From the NCBI GenBank assembly GCA_905214865.1, contig CAJMNO010000002.1:1-64000 (forward strand): 64,000 nt of DNA, read 5' to 3'. The position numbers and the translations under genes were made by a program. A model generated the notes under the pieces. The model saw only the letters and a list, made by a program, of their open reading frames with translations, made no database searches and had not been told where the DNA came from. Of the stretch, positions 26,012-34,502 are shown piece after piece (within the stretch, counting starts at the first letter, position 1; the number at the start of each line of letters is the position of its first letter). This DNA is from an uncultured bacterium (GTDB taxonomy: Bacteria; Actinomycetota; Coriobacteriia; Coriobacteriales; Atopobiaceae).

Positions 26012-27290
26012 GGAGGTGGCCAAGCTGGCAGACTACGACGTGGTGGTCGTCGGCGGGGGCTCCGCGGGTCTCTCCGCGGCCATCGCCGCCTACGACGCGG
26101 GTGCGGCCAGGGTCCTGGTCCTGGAGCGCGACGTGCGCTTGGGCGGAATCCTCAACCAGTGCATCCACAACGGGTTTGGGCTGCACCGCTTTGGCGAGGA
26201 GCTGACCGGTCCCGAGTACGCCGCACGCTACGAGCGCGCGCTGGGGGAGAGGCCCATCGACGTGATGACCCAGGCGACGGTCCTCAGGGTGGTCCCGGGC
26301 CAGGGCGTCGTGGCGGTGAGCCCCGAGCACGGCGTGTTCCGCGTTGGCTGTAGGGCGACCGTCCTGGCCATGGGCTGCCGCGAGCGACCGCGTGGGGCGC
26401 TGGACATCCCGGGCACGCGACCCGCGGGCGTGTTCACGGCGGGAACCGCGCAGCACCTGGTCAACGTTGAGGGCGTCCTTCCCGGAAGGGAGGTCGTTAT
26501 CCTGGGGTCGGGTGACATCGGCCTGATCATGGCCCGCCGCCTCACGCTCGAGGGGGCACGCGTGCGCTGCGTCGCCGAGCTCATGCCCTACTCCGGGGGA
26601 CTCAAGAGGAACATCGTGCAGTGCCTCGACGACTTTGGCATCCCCCTGCTCCTCTCGCACACCGTCGTGGGCGTGGAGGGTCAGAGGCGCGTCTCCGCCG
26701 TCACCCTTGCCAAGGTCGACGACAGGCTCCGTCCCATCCCGGGCACCGAGGAGCGCATCCCCTGCGACACACTCCTCCTCTCGGTGGGGCTACTCCCGGA
26801 GAACGAGCTCTCGCGCGAGGCGGGCGTCAGGATCAACCCGGCGACCCGCGGAGCGTACGTGGACGACTCGCTCATGACGAGCGTCCCCGGGGTGTTCTCC
26901 TGCGGCAACGTGCTGCACGTCCACGACCTCGTGGACTTCGTGAGCGAGGAGGCGGCTCGAGCCGGGGGGTGCGCGGCCCGCTACGCGATGGGGGAGGGGG
27001 CAGCCGACCCCGGGGCTGCCGTGAGCGTGGTCGCAGGCGATGGCGTGCGGTACACGGTGCCCAGCTCCCTCCACCCCAAGACGATGCCCGAGGCGGTCAC
27101 GCTGCGCTTTCGCGTCACCGGCGTGCGCGAGCACTGCCGCCTGAGCGCCTACCTGGGCAACGAGTGCATCTCGACCAGGCGGCGCGACATCGTCGTGCCC
27201 GGCGAGATGCAGGAGCTCAAGGTCCGGGCGGACTCGCTCGCAAGCGCCGGGGGAGACAAACCGCTCACCGTCGTCGTGGAGGGGGCCTAG
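26001..27290 (+). CDS. NAD(P)/FAD-dependent oxidoreductase, GlpB-like partner
   Basis: A 429-residue pyridine-nucleotide-type flavoprotein. FAD motif VVGGGSAGLSAA (about 14-25), NAD(P) motif ILGSGDIGLIMA (about 167-178), and a Cys in GGILNQCIHNGFG near the flavin. A late GVFSCGNVLHVHD is the second FAD contact. The C-terminal 100 residues form an extra domain. It overlaps the GlpA-like gene by 11 bases and is followed 1 base later by DUF1667, so the three likely form a complex passing electrons from substrate to an acceptor. Whether it works on glycerol 3-phosphate is inference. Confidence 0.88.
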   Translation: MRTEEVAKLADYDVVVVGGGSAGLSAAIAAYDAGAARVLVLERDVRLGGILNQCIHNGFGLHRFGEELTGPEYAARYERALGERPIDVMTQATVLRVVPGQGVVAVSPEHGVFRVGCRATVLAMGCRERPRGALDIPGTRPAGVFTAGTAQHLVNVEGVLPGREVVILGSGDIGLIMARRLTLEGARVRCVAELMPYSGGLKRNIVQCLDDFGIPLLLSHTVVGVEGQRRVSAVTLAKVDDRLRPIPGTEERIPCDTLLLSVGLLPENELSREAGVRINPATRGAYVDDSLMTSVPGVFSCGNVLHVHDLVDFVSEEAARAGGCAARYAMGEGAADPGAAVSVVAGDGVRYTVPSSLHPKTMPEAVTLRFRVTGVREHCRLSAYLGNECISTRRRDIVVPGEMQELKVRADSLASAGGDKPLTVVVEGA

Positions 27291-27291
27291 G

Positions 27292-27654
27292 ATGGAACGC
27301 CAAACTCTCACCTGCATACGCTGCCCGAGGGGCTGCCAGGTCACCGTCACCCTGGACGACGGGGAGGTCTTGGCGGTTGCGGGCAACGGCTGCCCGCGCG
27401 GCGAGGCCTACGCCCGCAAGGAGGTCACCGCCCCCGCCCGCGTCGTGACCACGACCGTGCCCGTGGATGGTTCGGATGGGTGGGCCGTGGTCTCGGTGAA
27501 GACAGCAGGAGACGTACCCAAGGCACTGGTGCGGTCCGTCGTCTCGGAGCTTGCGAACGTGCGGGCCAAGGCTCCCGTGCGCATTGGCGACGTGGTCCTG
27601 GCGAACGTGTGCGGCACCGGCGTCGACGTGGTCGCCACAAGGAACGCGACCTAG
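27292..27654 (+). CDS. DUF1667 protein, small four-cysteine partner
   Basis: A 120-residue soluble protein of the DUF1667 family. It opens with CIRCPRGC and has GNGCPRGEAY about 25 residues later, giving four cysteines likely to hold iron-sulfur or zinc. It nearly always travels with the two flavoproteins found upstream and is thought to be a third subunit. ATG start one base after the preceding stop, with GGAGGGGG just before. Confidence 0.9.
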   Translation: MERQTLTCIRCPRGCQVTVTLDDGEVLAVAGNGCPRGEAYARKEVTAPARVVTTTVPVDGSDGWAVVSVKTAGDVPKALVRSVVSELANVRAKAPVRIGDVVLANVCGTGVDVVATRNAT

Positions 27655-27745
27655 CCCCGCCCGTGAAAGATGTTGCCCGCGCTGGGGAACAATGCGCACG
27701 GTTGGTCGCCCGTGGTCTCGGGCGACGGTTGAGGGGAGGCACCAC

Positions 27746-28552
27746 ATGGCGGACGAAATCGCCGTCGCACCGGTCGTGAACAAGCAGGCACCCATCTTCG
27801 AGGCGCGCCTCAGGCACAAGATCCTGAGGATGCCCCAGGCCGCATGGGATGCCAGCGGCATCGTCATCTTTGGGCGCAAGATCCGCACCCTCGTGTACAC
27901 CACCGACCTCGCCGTGATCAAGAACTGCAACGCGGACGCGGTCTTCGCCGTGTACCCGTTCACCCCGCAGCAGTCCATCAGCGACGCGATCATCAGCGCG
28001 TCGAGCATCCCCGTGTTCTGCGGCGTGGGCGGCGGCACCACGCGCGGCGTCAGGACCGTGACCCTGGCCCACGACGTGGAGTGCCAGGGAGCCATGGGCG
28101 TGGTCCTCAACTCGCCCATCTCCAACGTCAACCTCGCCGCCGTGTCGCGCGCCGTGGACATCCCCACGGTCATCACGGTGGTGAGCGAGGACACCGACAT
28201 CGAGGCGCGCCTGCAGGCGGGCGCCGCGATCATCAACGTGGCGGGAGGGGCGAGCACCGCCTCGATCGTGAGGCACATCCGCGAGAGCTTCCCCAACGTG
28301 CCCATCATCGCATCCGCCGGCAGGACCGAGGAGTCCTGCGCCGCGACGGTCGAGGCGGGCGCGAACGCCGTTACCTTCACGCCGCCCTCGACGGCGGAGC
28401 TCTTCTCCCAGATGATGCGACAGTACCGCGAGGCGCCTGCCCCCGCGCAGAAGGAGCAGACGGTGGCGGACGTCCTCCGCGCCGCCGGCTTTGCCCGCAG
28501 GCCCGCGAAGGGAGACTCCGACCCCAACGCGCAGGTGCCGCCCGAGCAGTAG
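27746..28552 (+). CDS. TIM-barrel protein of unknown function
   Basis: A 268-residue protein resembling the conserved proteins annotated only as hydrolase in anaerobic Firmicutes. The sequence shows a phosphate-binding-barrel pattern: PVFCGVGGGTTRG, GAMGVVLNSP, ITVVSEDTDIEARL, NVAGGAST and TEESCAATVEAGANAVTF. This resembles IMP-dehydrogenase or GlpP-like barrels without matching either. The C-terminal 30 residues are polar and probably loose. It starts 91 bases after DUF1667 with GAGGGGAGG 6 bases before the ATG, and is the last gene before a strong hairpin. A role with the upstream flavoproteins is inferred from position only. Confidence 0.75.
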   Translation: MADEIAVAPVVNKQAPIFEARLRHKILRMPQAAWDASGIVIFGRKIRTLVYTTDLAVIKNCNADAVFAVYPFTPQQSISDAIISASSIPVFCGVGGGTTRGVRTVTLAHDVECQGAMGVVLNSPISNVNLAAVSRAVDIPTVITVVSEDTDIEARLQAGAAIINVAGGASTASIVRHIRESFPNVPIIASAGRTEESCAATVEAGANAVTFTPPSTAELFSQMMRQYREAPAPAQKEQTVADVLRAAGFARRPAKGDSDPNAQVPPEQ

Positions 28553-28582
28553 GGGACGGTGTCGTGCGAGACGGCATGTTCT

Positions 28583-28623
28583 CCAGGCCAGCGCCCCTAC
28601 CAGTGAGAGAGGCGCTGGCCTGG
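28583..28623 (+). terminator. strong inverted repeat, probable terminator
   Basis: CCAGGCCAGCGCC and GGCGCTGGCCTGG form a perfect 13-base stem with a 15-base loop, followed by TTCGTTT. It lies 30 bases after the TIM-barrel stop and probably ends the redox operon. Confidence 0.75.
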
Positions 28624-28696
28624 TTCGTTTGGGGGCGCTCGAACTGTGGGCGTCCTCCTCTATGGATGCGGGCTCGAAGTTTCGACCCTCGTGATT

Positions 28697-29035
28697 GGGC
28701 CTCGGTGGTCAATGAACGGAGGAGGGTGGCTTCTCGTCAGAAGATTGAACTCCCTTCCATGGGGCGAAATGGCTACCCATCCCCGCTCTGCGGCCATTGA
28801 GCTTAGATTTCCCGGTGCCCGTATCCGTCGGACTTGGCGAGCGCTTAATGTTCGCGAGGGATGCACGGATTTTCATTTCCTGCAGTCGCACTGCCGCCGA
28901 CCGGCTTAAGCATTCATCCTCGGAATTCGACCACGCCTCGGGAAATTTAAGCGGCCAAGCCACGCCATCCGGGCATTCCCCGGCGTAGCGCCCCCATTAC
29001 CCCACTCCTTGTCTCCCCTTCGCATGCCCGTCAAC
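28697..29035. repeat. copy 2 of a diverged intergenic element (about 0.34 kb)
   Basis: Lower-GC DNA with the same ordered blocks as 10622-10976: GGGCCTC (28697), TTCTCG, GAAATGGC (28768), ATTGAG, GCTTAAT (28843), TAAGCAT (28907), GGAAT, TTAAGCGGCCA, ACGCCAT (28962), CATTACC (28995) and TCAAC. The 64-base distance from GCTTAAT to TAAGCAT and the 40-base distance onward to TTAAGC are identical in both copies. No ORF with normal codon bias lies inside. Both copies sit in long gaps between operons. Confidence 0.55.
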
Positions 29036-29142
29036 GTGCCTGAGCGTGGAAACGCCACGGTGATCGAGGGCGCCCCCCGCAGGCGCGCCATTCCTGCCCC
29101 GCCATCGGTCGCAAGGCCCAACCATTTTGGACTCTTATGTGT

Positions 29143-29184
29143 GAAAGGCAGGTACCTGACCAGCAATTCAGGCACCTGCCTTTC
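29143..29184. promoter_or_regulatory. 17-base inverted repeat upstream of the LtaS-like gene
   Basis: GAAAGGCAGGTACCTGA, an 8-base loop, then TCAGGCACCTGCCTTTC: 16 of 17 positions pair. It ends 9 bases before a TAGAAT box and 63 bases before the ATG. It could be a terminator for read-through from upstream, but the bases after it (CGTTTCCC) are a weak U-tract. Its place where a -35 would lie suggests an operator. Confidence 0.55.
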
Positions 29185-29193
29185 GTTTCCCTG

Positions 29194-29199
29194 TAGAAT
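29194..29199 (+). promoter_or_regulatory. putative -10 box for the LtaS-like gene
   Basis: TAGAAT preceded directly by TG, 48 bases before the ATG. The -35 region would overlap the inverted repeat at 29143-29184. Confidence 0.35.
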
Positions 29200-29247
29200 G
29201 CTCAGTTGTTTTGCCTGTCCGAGTGACAAATGGGGGAACTTCCAAAG

Positions 29248-31455
29248 ATGTCCGACATGACTACCGCCATCGCGTCCGGCCTGCTGGGCCTGGCGTCCGC
29301 CGCCCTGTGCGTGCTCCTCGTCTTCGCCCGAGCCAAGGGCGTGTGGCCCTTCGCCGCAGAGGGAGAGGAGAGGCCATCCGGCGGCACGCTCGCCTACGTC
29401 GGCTTCAACGTGTTCGTGGCCGTGGTGGTCGCGGTCATCGGCTTCCTCCGGCTTGACCTTGCGCCCATCTGGGAGGTCGCCATCGTGGCGGTGCTGCTCG
29501 TCCTCTTCTCCTACCTCGAGCTGCTGAGGGACGGCTTCCTCGCCGGCCTTGGCGCCAGGTTCGGGAAGGCGGGGACGGTCGCCAAGAACATCATCGCCTT
29601 CCTGGGCGCCGCCTTTCTGGGCATGTGCGCCCTCGAGCTCCCCTGGAACCGATACTTCCCGTTCTTCCCGCCCAATACCTTCGCCATCGAGCTCGGCCTG
29701 ATCTGCCTGGCACTCCTCGCCCTCGTCTTCATCGCCCAGCGCCGTGGGGGCGCCGCGGTGGGCGGCGTCCTCGCGCTGTTCCTTATCGGCATGGCGCAGT
29801 TCTTCGTGAGGGAGTTCAAGGGGACCGCCCTCCTTCCCTCCGACGTCCTTGCCGCCGGGACTGCCGCCGAGGTCGCGGGCGGCTACACCTACACGGTCAC
29901 GGACATGTGCCTGTGGGGCCTGCTCTGCGTGGCTGGAGCGGCCTTGCTCCTCTCCCTCATCGTTCCCTCGCCGAGACGGGAGGACCAGCCCGCGAGTGAC
30001 GCCGAGCCCTCCGGCGAGGACGGCGACGCCAAGCCCAAGGCAGCCCCGGGGCGCGCACGCCGCGTCCTTCTCAACCTGGTCGTCGCCGCGGCCTCCGTCG
30101 GAGCGATCGCGCTTCTGGTCCTGGTCCCCTCATGGAGGGACGATCTGGGCGTGACCTTCGGCAACTACTGGTTTGCTATGGACTACTATGACCAGCATGG
30201 CTTCCTCCCCGGCTTCATCACCGCCGCGCGCGACCTGCCCATCAAGAAGCCCGAGGGCTACTCGGACTCCGCCGTCGAGAAGGCCGAGGAGCAGCTCGCG
30301 GCCGAGTACGACGCGAGCGATGCCGCCAAGACCTACGCCCAGGCGGCCGCCCAGTTCAGCTCGACCAAGCCCACCGTCATCGTGGTCATGAACGAGAGCT
30401 TCTCCGACCTCGCCACCGACTACGACGGGCTGGGCATCGGCTACGCCGGCCCCCAGTTCCTGCAGACCGGCATGACCGATGCGCTGTCGCAGGGTAGCCT
30501 TGCCGTCTCGGTCATCGGCGGCGGCACCTGCAACACCGAGTTCGAGGCAAACACCGGCAACTCCATGGCCTTCATCGGCGACGGCAAGTACCCCTACATG
30601 CTCTACGACCTCACGAACGTGGACTCGCTCGCCAAGAAGTTCAAGGCGCTGGGATACGACACGACCGCGATCCACCCCAACAACGGGGCCAACTGGAAGC
30701 GCAACCGCGTGTATCCCGAGCTCGGCTTTGACAACTTCCTCACGATCGACGACTTCCAGGGTGCCGAGGTCTACCACAACGGCGTCTCGGACGAGGAGAC
30801 CTACAAGAAGATCCTGGAGCTCCTGCAGACCGACGACAACCCGCAGTACATCCTCGACGTCACCATGCAGAACCACAGCGGCTACGAGACTGGCAACATC
30901 CCCGCGAGCGACCTCGTGGACTACGAGGTTCCCGGGGTAGACTCCGAGACCAACTCCAAGCTCTCCGAGTACCTGGCCTGCATCCAGAAGAGCGACGAGG
31001 CGCTGCAGTACTTCGTGACAGAGCTGCGCAAGCTCAACAAGCCCGTGGTGTTGCTGTTCTTTGGCGATCACCAGCCCGAGTTCACCCCCACGCTCCAGAA
31101 GGCCCTCTATCCCGACGAGGACGACCTGTCCGCGATGGAGCGCACGCACCAGACCTCCTACGTGCTGTGGGCCAACTACGACGTGGCGGGCAACTCGCAG
31201 ACGGCCGAGACGGACGACATCTCGCCCAACTACCTTGCCGCCAAGCTCTCGAGCGTCATCGGCGCGCCCCTCACCACGTACCAGAAGGCGAGCCTCCAGC
31301 TTCGCACCACCTTCCCCGCGGTCAACATCTACGGGTACCGCGACTCCAGTGGGACCTGGCACTCGCTCTACCAGGACGATGGGTCGACGCTCGTGGACGA
31401 CCTCGACGAGATGAGCTCGATCCAGTACTACAACTTCGCCCAGAAGGTGGAATAG
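29248..31455 (+). CDS. LtaS/MdoB-type phosphoglycerol transferase (sulfatase fold)
   Basis: A 735-residue membrane enzyme. Five or more hydrophobic helices occupy the first 260 residues, interrupted by a charged Glu/Ser/Pro-rich loop. The extracellular domain has a sulfatase fold: VIVVMNESFSDL, the catalytic Thr in GGGTCNTEFEANTG (about residue 426), a metal-site region around QNHSGYE, and FFGDHQPEF. Such enzymes polymerise or transfer phosphoglycerol onto surface glycolipids. Whether this one makes lipoteichoic acid or decorates another polymer is not decidable here. ATG 29248 fits GGGGGAA 9 bases upstream better than ATG 29230. A CDP-alcohol phosphatidyltransferase follows behind a terminator. 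Confidence 0.88.
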   Translation: MSDMTTAIASGLLGLASAALCVLLVFARAKGVWPFAAEGEERPSGGTLAYVGFNVFVAVVVAVIGFLRLDLAPIWEVAIVAVLLVLFSYLELLRDGFLAGLGARFGKAGTVAKNIIAFLGAAFLGMCALELPWNRYFPFFPPNTFAIELGLICLALLALVFIAQRRGGAAVGGVLALFLIGMAQFFVREFKGTALLPSDVLAAGTAAEVAGGYTYTVTDMCLWGLLCVAGAALLLSLIVPSPRREDQPASDAEPSGEDGDAKPKAAPGRARRVLLNLVVAAASVGAIALLVLVPSWRDDLGVTFGNYWFAMDYYDQHGFLPGFITAARDLPIKKPEGYSDSAVEKAEEQLAAEYDASDAAKTYAQAAAQFSSTKPTVIVVMNESFSDLATDYDGLGIGYAGPQFLQTGMTDALSQGSLAVSVIGGGTCNTEFEANTGNSMAFIGDGKYPYMLYDLTNVDSLAKKFKALGYDTTAIHPNNGANWKRNRVYPELGFDNFLTIDDFQGAEVYHNGVSDEETYKKILELLQTDDNPQYILDVTMQNHSGYETGNIPASDLVDYEVPGVDSETNSKLSEYLACIQKSDEALQYFVTELRKLNKPVVLLFFGDHQPEFTPTLQKALYPDEDDLSAMERTHQTSYVLWANYDVAGNSQTAETDDISPNYLAAKLSSVIGAPLTTYQKASLQLRTTFPAVNIYGYRDSSGTWHSLYQDDGSTLVDDLDEMSSIQYYNFAQKVE

Positions 31456-31457
31456 CC

Positions 31458-31493
31458 CCCCTGGCCCCGGGGGACGGGCCCCGGGGCCAGGGG
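31458..31493 (+). terminator. rho-independent terminator after the LtaS-like gene
   Basis: CCCCTGGCCCCGG and CCGGGGCCAGGGG pair over 13 bases, extendable by two, with a short loop. TTCT follows. It begins 2 bases after the stop codon. Confidence 0.75.
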
Positions 31494-31515
31494 TTCTCCC
31501 CTGCGTTCGAAGGCT

Positions 31516-31545
31516 TTGTGTGCCGTCTCGCTATTGCGGTACTAT
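31516..31545 (+). promoter_or_regulatory. putative promoter of the CDP-alcohol phosphatidyltransferase
   Basis: TTGTGT (31516-31521), 18 bases, TACTAT (31540-31545). It lies between the terminator and the ATG at 31579, which leaves a leader of about 25 bases and makes the upstream ATG at 31549 unlikely. Confidence 0.5.
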
Positions 31546-31578
31546 CAGATGGCTTTCACTACTGGCACTTGCGGTGAT

Positions 31579-32358
31579 ATGGGAGTTCCATTGGCCGAGA
31601 CCAAGGAAAAGATCAAGAGGCAGGGCAAGAACCTCGCCGACCATGATGCTGCGGTGGCCCAGGCCGCGGGAACGACCACGGATCCCGTCGGGACCCCCAA
31701 CAACCCGTCCAACCAGGTGCTCACCGTCGCCAACTGCATCACGCTCTGCCGGTTCGTGCTCACCGTCGCCTTCCTCGTCCTGTTCGTGAACGACGGGAAC
31801 AGGGCGGTCGCCCTCAGCTGCTACGCCATCGCCGCCGTCACCGACTTCCTCGACGGCCAGGTGGCCAGGCGAACCCAGACCGTGAGCTGGGTCGGCAAGA
31901 TCATGGACCCGATCATGGACCGCGTGCTGCTCTTCACGGGCGTGCTTGGCCTGATGATCACGGGGGAGCTCCCCATCTGGGTGGCTGTGTTCGTGATCGG
32001 TCGCGACTTGGTCCTGTTCCTGGGCGAGCTCAGGCTCCAGCGGTACCGTACCCGCCCCGTCGACGTAATCTACATCGGCAAGGTCGCCACGGCCCTGCTC
32101 ATGACGGGCTTCTGCGACCTGCTCCTGTCCGTTCCCCAGATTCCCGCGCTCCACCTGGTTCACGTGGCGTGGCTCCCGGGGTTCAACGACGTGGGGGCGG
32201 CGCTGGGCATCTATTTCGTGTACGCGGGCGTCGTGTGCTCGTTCATCACGGCCGTGCGGTACTTCCAGATCGGCTTCGCCATCAAGCACGAGGTTCTCGC
32301 GGAGCGCGCCAAGGCAGCCCGGGAGGACGGTTCGGAGGATTCTGGGAGCGTGAGGTAG
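31579..32358 (+). CDS. CDP-alcohol phosphatidyltransferase family protein
   Basis: Membrane enzyme joining a CDP-activated lipid to an alcohol. The family motif DGx2ARx8Gx3Dx3D is complete (DGQVARR...GKIMDPIMD, about residues 93-115), and several hydrophobic helices surround it. At 259 residues with a 45-residue polar N-terminus it is longer than PgsA, and a more typical pgsA is present at 59290-59889. So this paralogue may make another phospholipid, perhaps a glycolipid-anchor or cardiolipin-type product. The start is uncertain: ATG 31579 or TTG 31591, the latter behind GGGAG. Confidence 0.85.
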   Translation: MGVPLAETKEKIKRQGKNLADHDAAVAQAAGTTTDPVGTPNNPSNQVLTVANCITLCRFVLTVAFLVLFVNDGNRAVALSCYAIAAVTDFLDGQVARRTQTVSWVGKIMDPIMDRVLLFTGVLGLMITGELPIWVAVFVIGRDLVLFLGELRLQRYRTRPVDVIYIGKVATALLMTGFCDLLLSVPQIPALHLVHVAWLPGFNDVGAALGIYFVYAGVVCSFITAVRYFQIGFAIKHEVLAERAKAAREDGSEDSGSVR

Positions 32359-32359
32359 C

Positions 32360-33529
32360 GTGCGTGCCCCCATGCGTCGCCTCGCCGTCGCCCTCGCGAC
32401 CCTCTCCCTTGCCGCACTGGCGCTCGTCTGCTCCCCGTCCCGTGCGCTCGCAGCCACGGACGACAGCGTGCCCACGCTCTCCGAGGCCCAGGCCTACTGC
32501 GTCATGGACCAGGACGGGAACGTGCTGAGCGAGAGCAACGCCTACGCCGAGATGCCCATGGCATCCATCACCAAGATCATGACAGCCATAGTCGCGCTCG
32601 ACTCGGGCAAGTCGATGGACGACACCTGCGCCATCACCGAGGAGGACTTCGAGGCGGGAGCCCAGCTGGTGGGCTACAACAGCACCGACACCCCCAGCTT
32701 CTACGACCTGATGATGTCGATGCTCGTCTACTCCGGAAACGACGCGGCAGACAACGTCGCCATCAACGTCGCGGGGAGCGTCGACGCCTTCGTGGAGCTG
32801 ATGAACAAGAAGGCGCAGGAGCTGGGGCTCACGCACACGCACTTTGCCAACCCCTCCGGCCTCGAGGCGGACGGGCACTACTCCTGTGCGCATGACCTCG
32901 CCGTCCTGGGGCGCTACGCGCTCGAGAACTACCCCTTCATCGCGCAGGCGGTCATGACGCGCAGCTACACCGTCACGGCGGGCGGCGCGTCCGTGACCCT
33001 GCACTCCACCGACGACCTCATGGACACCTACGTGGGGCTGTGCGGCATCAAGACCGGCAAGGTCGAGTTTGGCACCAGCTTCCTGGGCTCGGCCAAGCGC
33101 TGGGGCGTCCAGCTCTTCACCTGCGTCCTGGGGTGCTCAACCAACGACGGCAGGTTCAAGGACACCGAGACCCTCATGGACTGGGCCTTCGACACCTACC
33201 TCAACCACGTGAGCTTCGCCCGCAAGGGGCAGGTCATCCGCGTGGCCAACTGCTCCACCAGCTTCTATGGCAAGCTGCTCGTGAGCAGCACGGCCAACGC
33301 GAACGGTCGCGCGTACCCCAAGGCGGACATCTCGTACACCACAAACCTGTTCAACACCAACAACCTCGTGGACCCCGGCGGGGCCTACGGCATGGCGGAG
33401 TGGACGCAAGACGGCAGGAGGGTCTGCAGCACCACCTACGTGGCAGGCACGCAGCTCTACCGGATTCCCGCGTTCAACATCTTCGAGCTGCCGCTGTTCT
33501 ACACGATCCCGCAGGGCGACGCGGCGTAG
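32360..33529 (+). CDS. D-alanyl-D-alanine carboxypeptidase (DacF-type PBP)
   Basis: Serine peptidase that trims the stem peptide of peptidoglycan, outside the membrane. A signal peptide covers residues 1-31 (ending ALAA). The three penicillin-binding motifs are present: SITK (Ser about 69), SGN (about 125) and KTG (about 231). A C-terminal domain of about 120 residues follows, as in the DacF/PBP5 group, and may anchor at the membrane face. GTG start one base after the preceding stop, with GAGG just before. Envelope context with the LtaS-like and NlpC/P60 genes. Confidence 0.93.
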   Translation: MRAPMRRLAVALATLSLAALALVCSPSRALAATDDSVPTLSEAQAYCVMDQDGNVLSESNAYAEMPMASITKIMTAIVALDSGKSMDDTCAITEEDFEAGAQLVGYNSTDTPSFYDLMMSMLVYSGNDAADNVAINVAGSVDAFVELMNKKAQELGLTHTHFANPSGLEADGHYSCAHDLAVLGRYALENYPFIAQAVMTRSYTVTAGGASVTLHSTDDLMDTYVGLCGIKTGKVEFGTSFLGSAKRWGVQLFTCVLGCSTNDGRFKDTETLMDWAFDTYLNHVSFARKGQVIRVANCSTSFYGKLLVSSTANANGRAYPKADISYTTNLFNTNNLVDPGGAYGMAEWTQDGRRVCSTTYVAGTQLYRIPAFNIFELPLFYTIPQGDAA

Positions 33530-33542
33530 GGGAGGACTCGCA

Positions 33543-34376
33543 ATGGAACGTTCCCCGCTGTACGAGGAGCACCTGCTCCTTGGTGGCACCTTTGACGGGG
33601 GAGAGGGACGCCGTCTCCTGGGCCCCAGCTCCTATCCCTCGGGCGAGCCGGACGTGGTGGACGGCAGCGCGCTCGTGGACCTCAGCGGCACCCCCACCAT
33701 CCTCCTCTCGGGCGACGGGGCGCAGCAGTTTGCCGAGGCGACCCTTGCAGGGAGGCGCCTCGGGGTGGGCGAGGCCGAGTTCGAGGCGTCCCTCCTGGGC
33801 GACGGCTCCATGGCCTCCGTCCCCCTTGCCTCAAGGACCGGGCAGCAGGAGTACGTGCTCTGGGACCTCACGCCCCGGGGCGAGACCCTCTTTGCCTGGC
33901 TCGGCTTCGTGCAGGGCATCGAGAGCGGGGGCTTCCGTCCCTACGGGGGCGTCAGCGTCGAGGAGGTGGGCGAGAGGCTCGTGCCCCTCCTCCTGTGGGG
34001 GAGCACCGCCACGGCCGTGCTCTCGGACTACGGCCGTGGCGGGGAGGACGTCCCCGCCCCCGGCGGTGTGGGGAACCTCATGCTCGACGGCAGGATCGAG
34101 TCCCTCGTCGCCTCCCCGAGGCTGGGGGACGAGCCCGCGTACCTCCTCCTGGTGCCGCCCGCCTTCGCCCGGGTCATGTGGAGGAGCCTCCTCTCGTTCC
34201 CCTCGGTGTCCCCTCTTGGGACCACGGGCCTTGCGGCAAGGGTCGACCAGGCGCTGCCCTGGATGCCCTCCCTCGGCGCCACGGATACCCTCAGGCTCGA
34301 GGCCGCGGAGCTCCTCTCCCACGGCCTCGTACGCGAGGAGGGCGGCTTCATCGGTGCCCGCGGCATCTTTGGCTGA
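33543..34376 (+). CDS. GcvT/YgfZ-like (aminomethyltransferase-fold) protein
   Basis: A 277-residue soluble protein. The run from ALVDLSG through LLSGDGAQQFAEATLAGRRL resembles the N-terminal part of glycine-cleavage T proteins and YgfZ, where a folate-binding domain starts with a 'DxS' loop and 'G.DA..FL'. No glycine-cleavage genes are near, so a glycine-cleavage role is unlikely; a YgfZ-like Fe-S repair role is possible but the YgfZ Cys motif is not seen. ATG start 13 bases after dacF, behind GGGGAGG. Family assignment is by eye. Confidence 0.6.
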   Translation: MERSPLYEEHLLLGGTFDGGEGRRLLGPSSYPSGEPDVVDGSALVDLSGTPTILLSGDGAQQFAEATLAGRRLGVGEAEFEASLLGDGSMASVPLASRTGQQEYVLWDLTPRGETLFAWLGFVQGIESGGFRPYGGVSVEEVGERLVPLLLWGSTATAVLSDYGRGGEDVPAPGGVGNLMLDGRIESLVASPRLGDEPAYLLLVPPAFARVMWRSLLSFPSVSPLGTTGLAARVDQALPWMPSLGATDTLRLEAAELLSHGLVREEGGFIGARGIFG

Positions 34377-34502
34377 CGTTTGATAGGCGCATGCCCTTTG
34401 GGGTATGTAGCTAACGCAACCGCCAACCATTGGCGAGGCATGCCCCGAGGGCACATGGCTCCCGCGGGGCGGCCCGCGAGCGCCAGCCAGCAGGGAGGTA
34501 GC

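Noticed and set aside
28646..28909. An 87-codon plus-strand frame in the second gap
   Set aside because: Codon bias is unlike the genes, no ribosome site, and the region matches the intergenic repeat instead.
28553..29229. tRNA or other classical RNA gene in the gap
   Set aside because: No T-loop GGTTCGAATCC-type motif or acceptor pairing was found here or in any other gap of the window.
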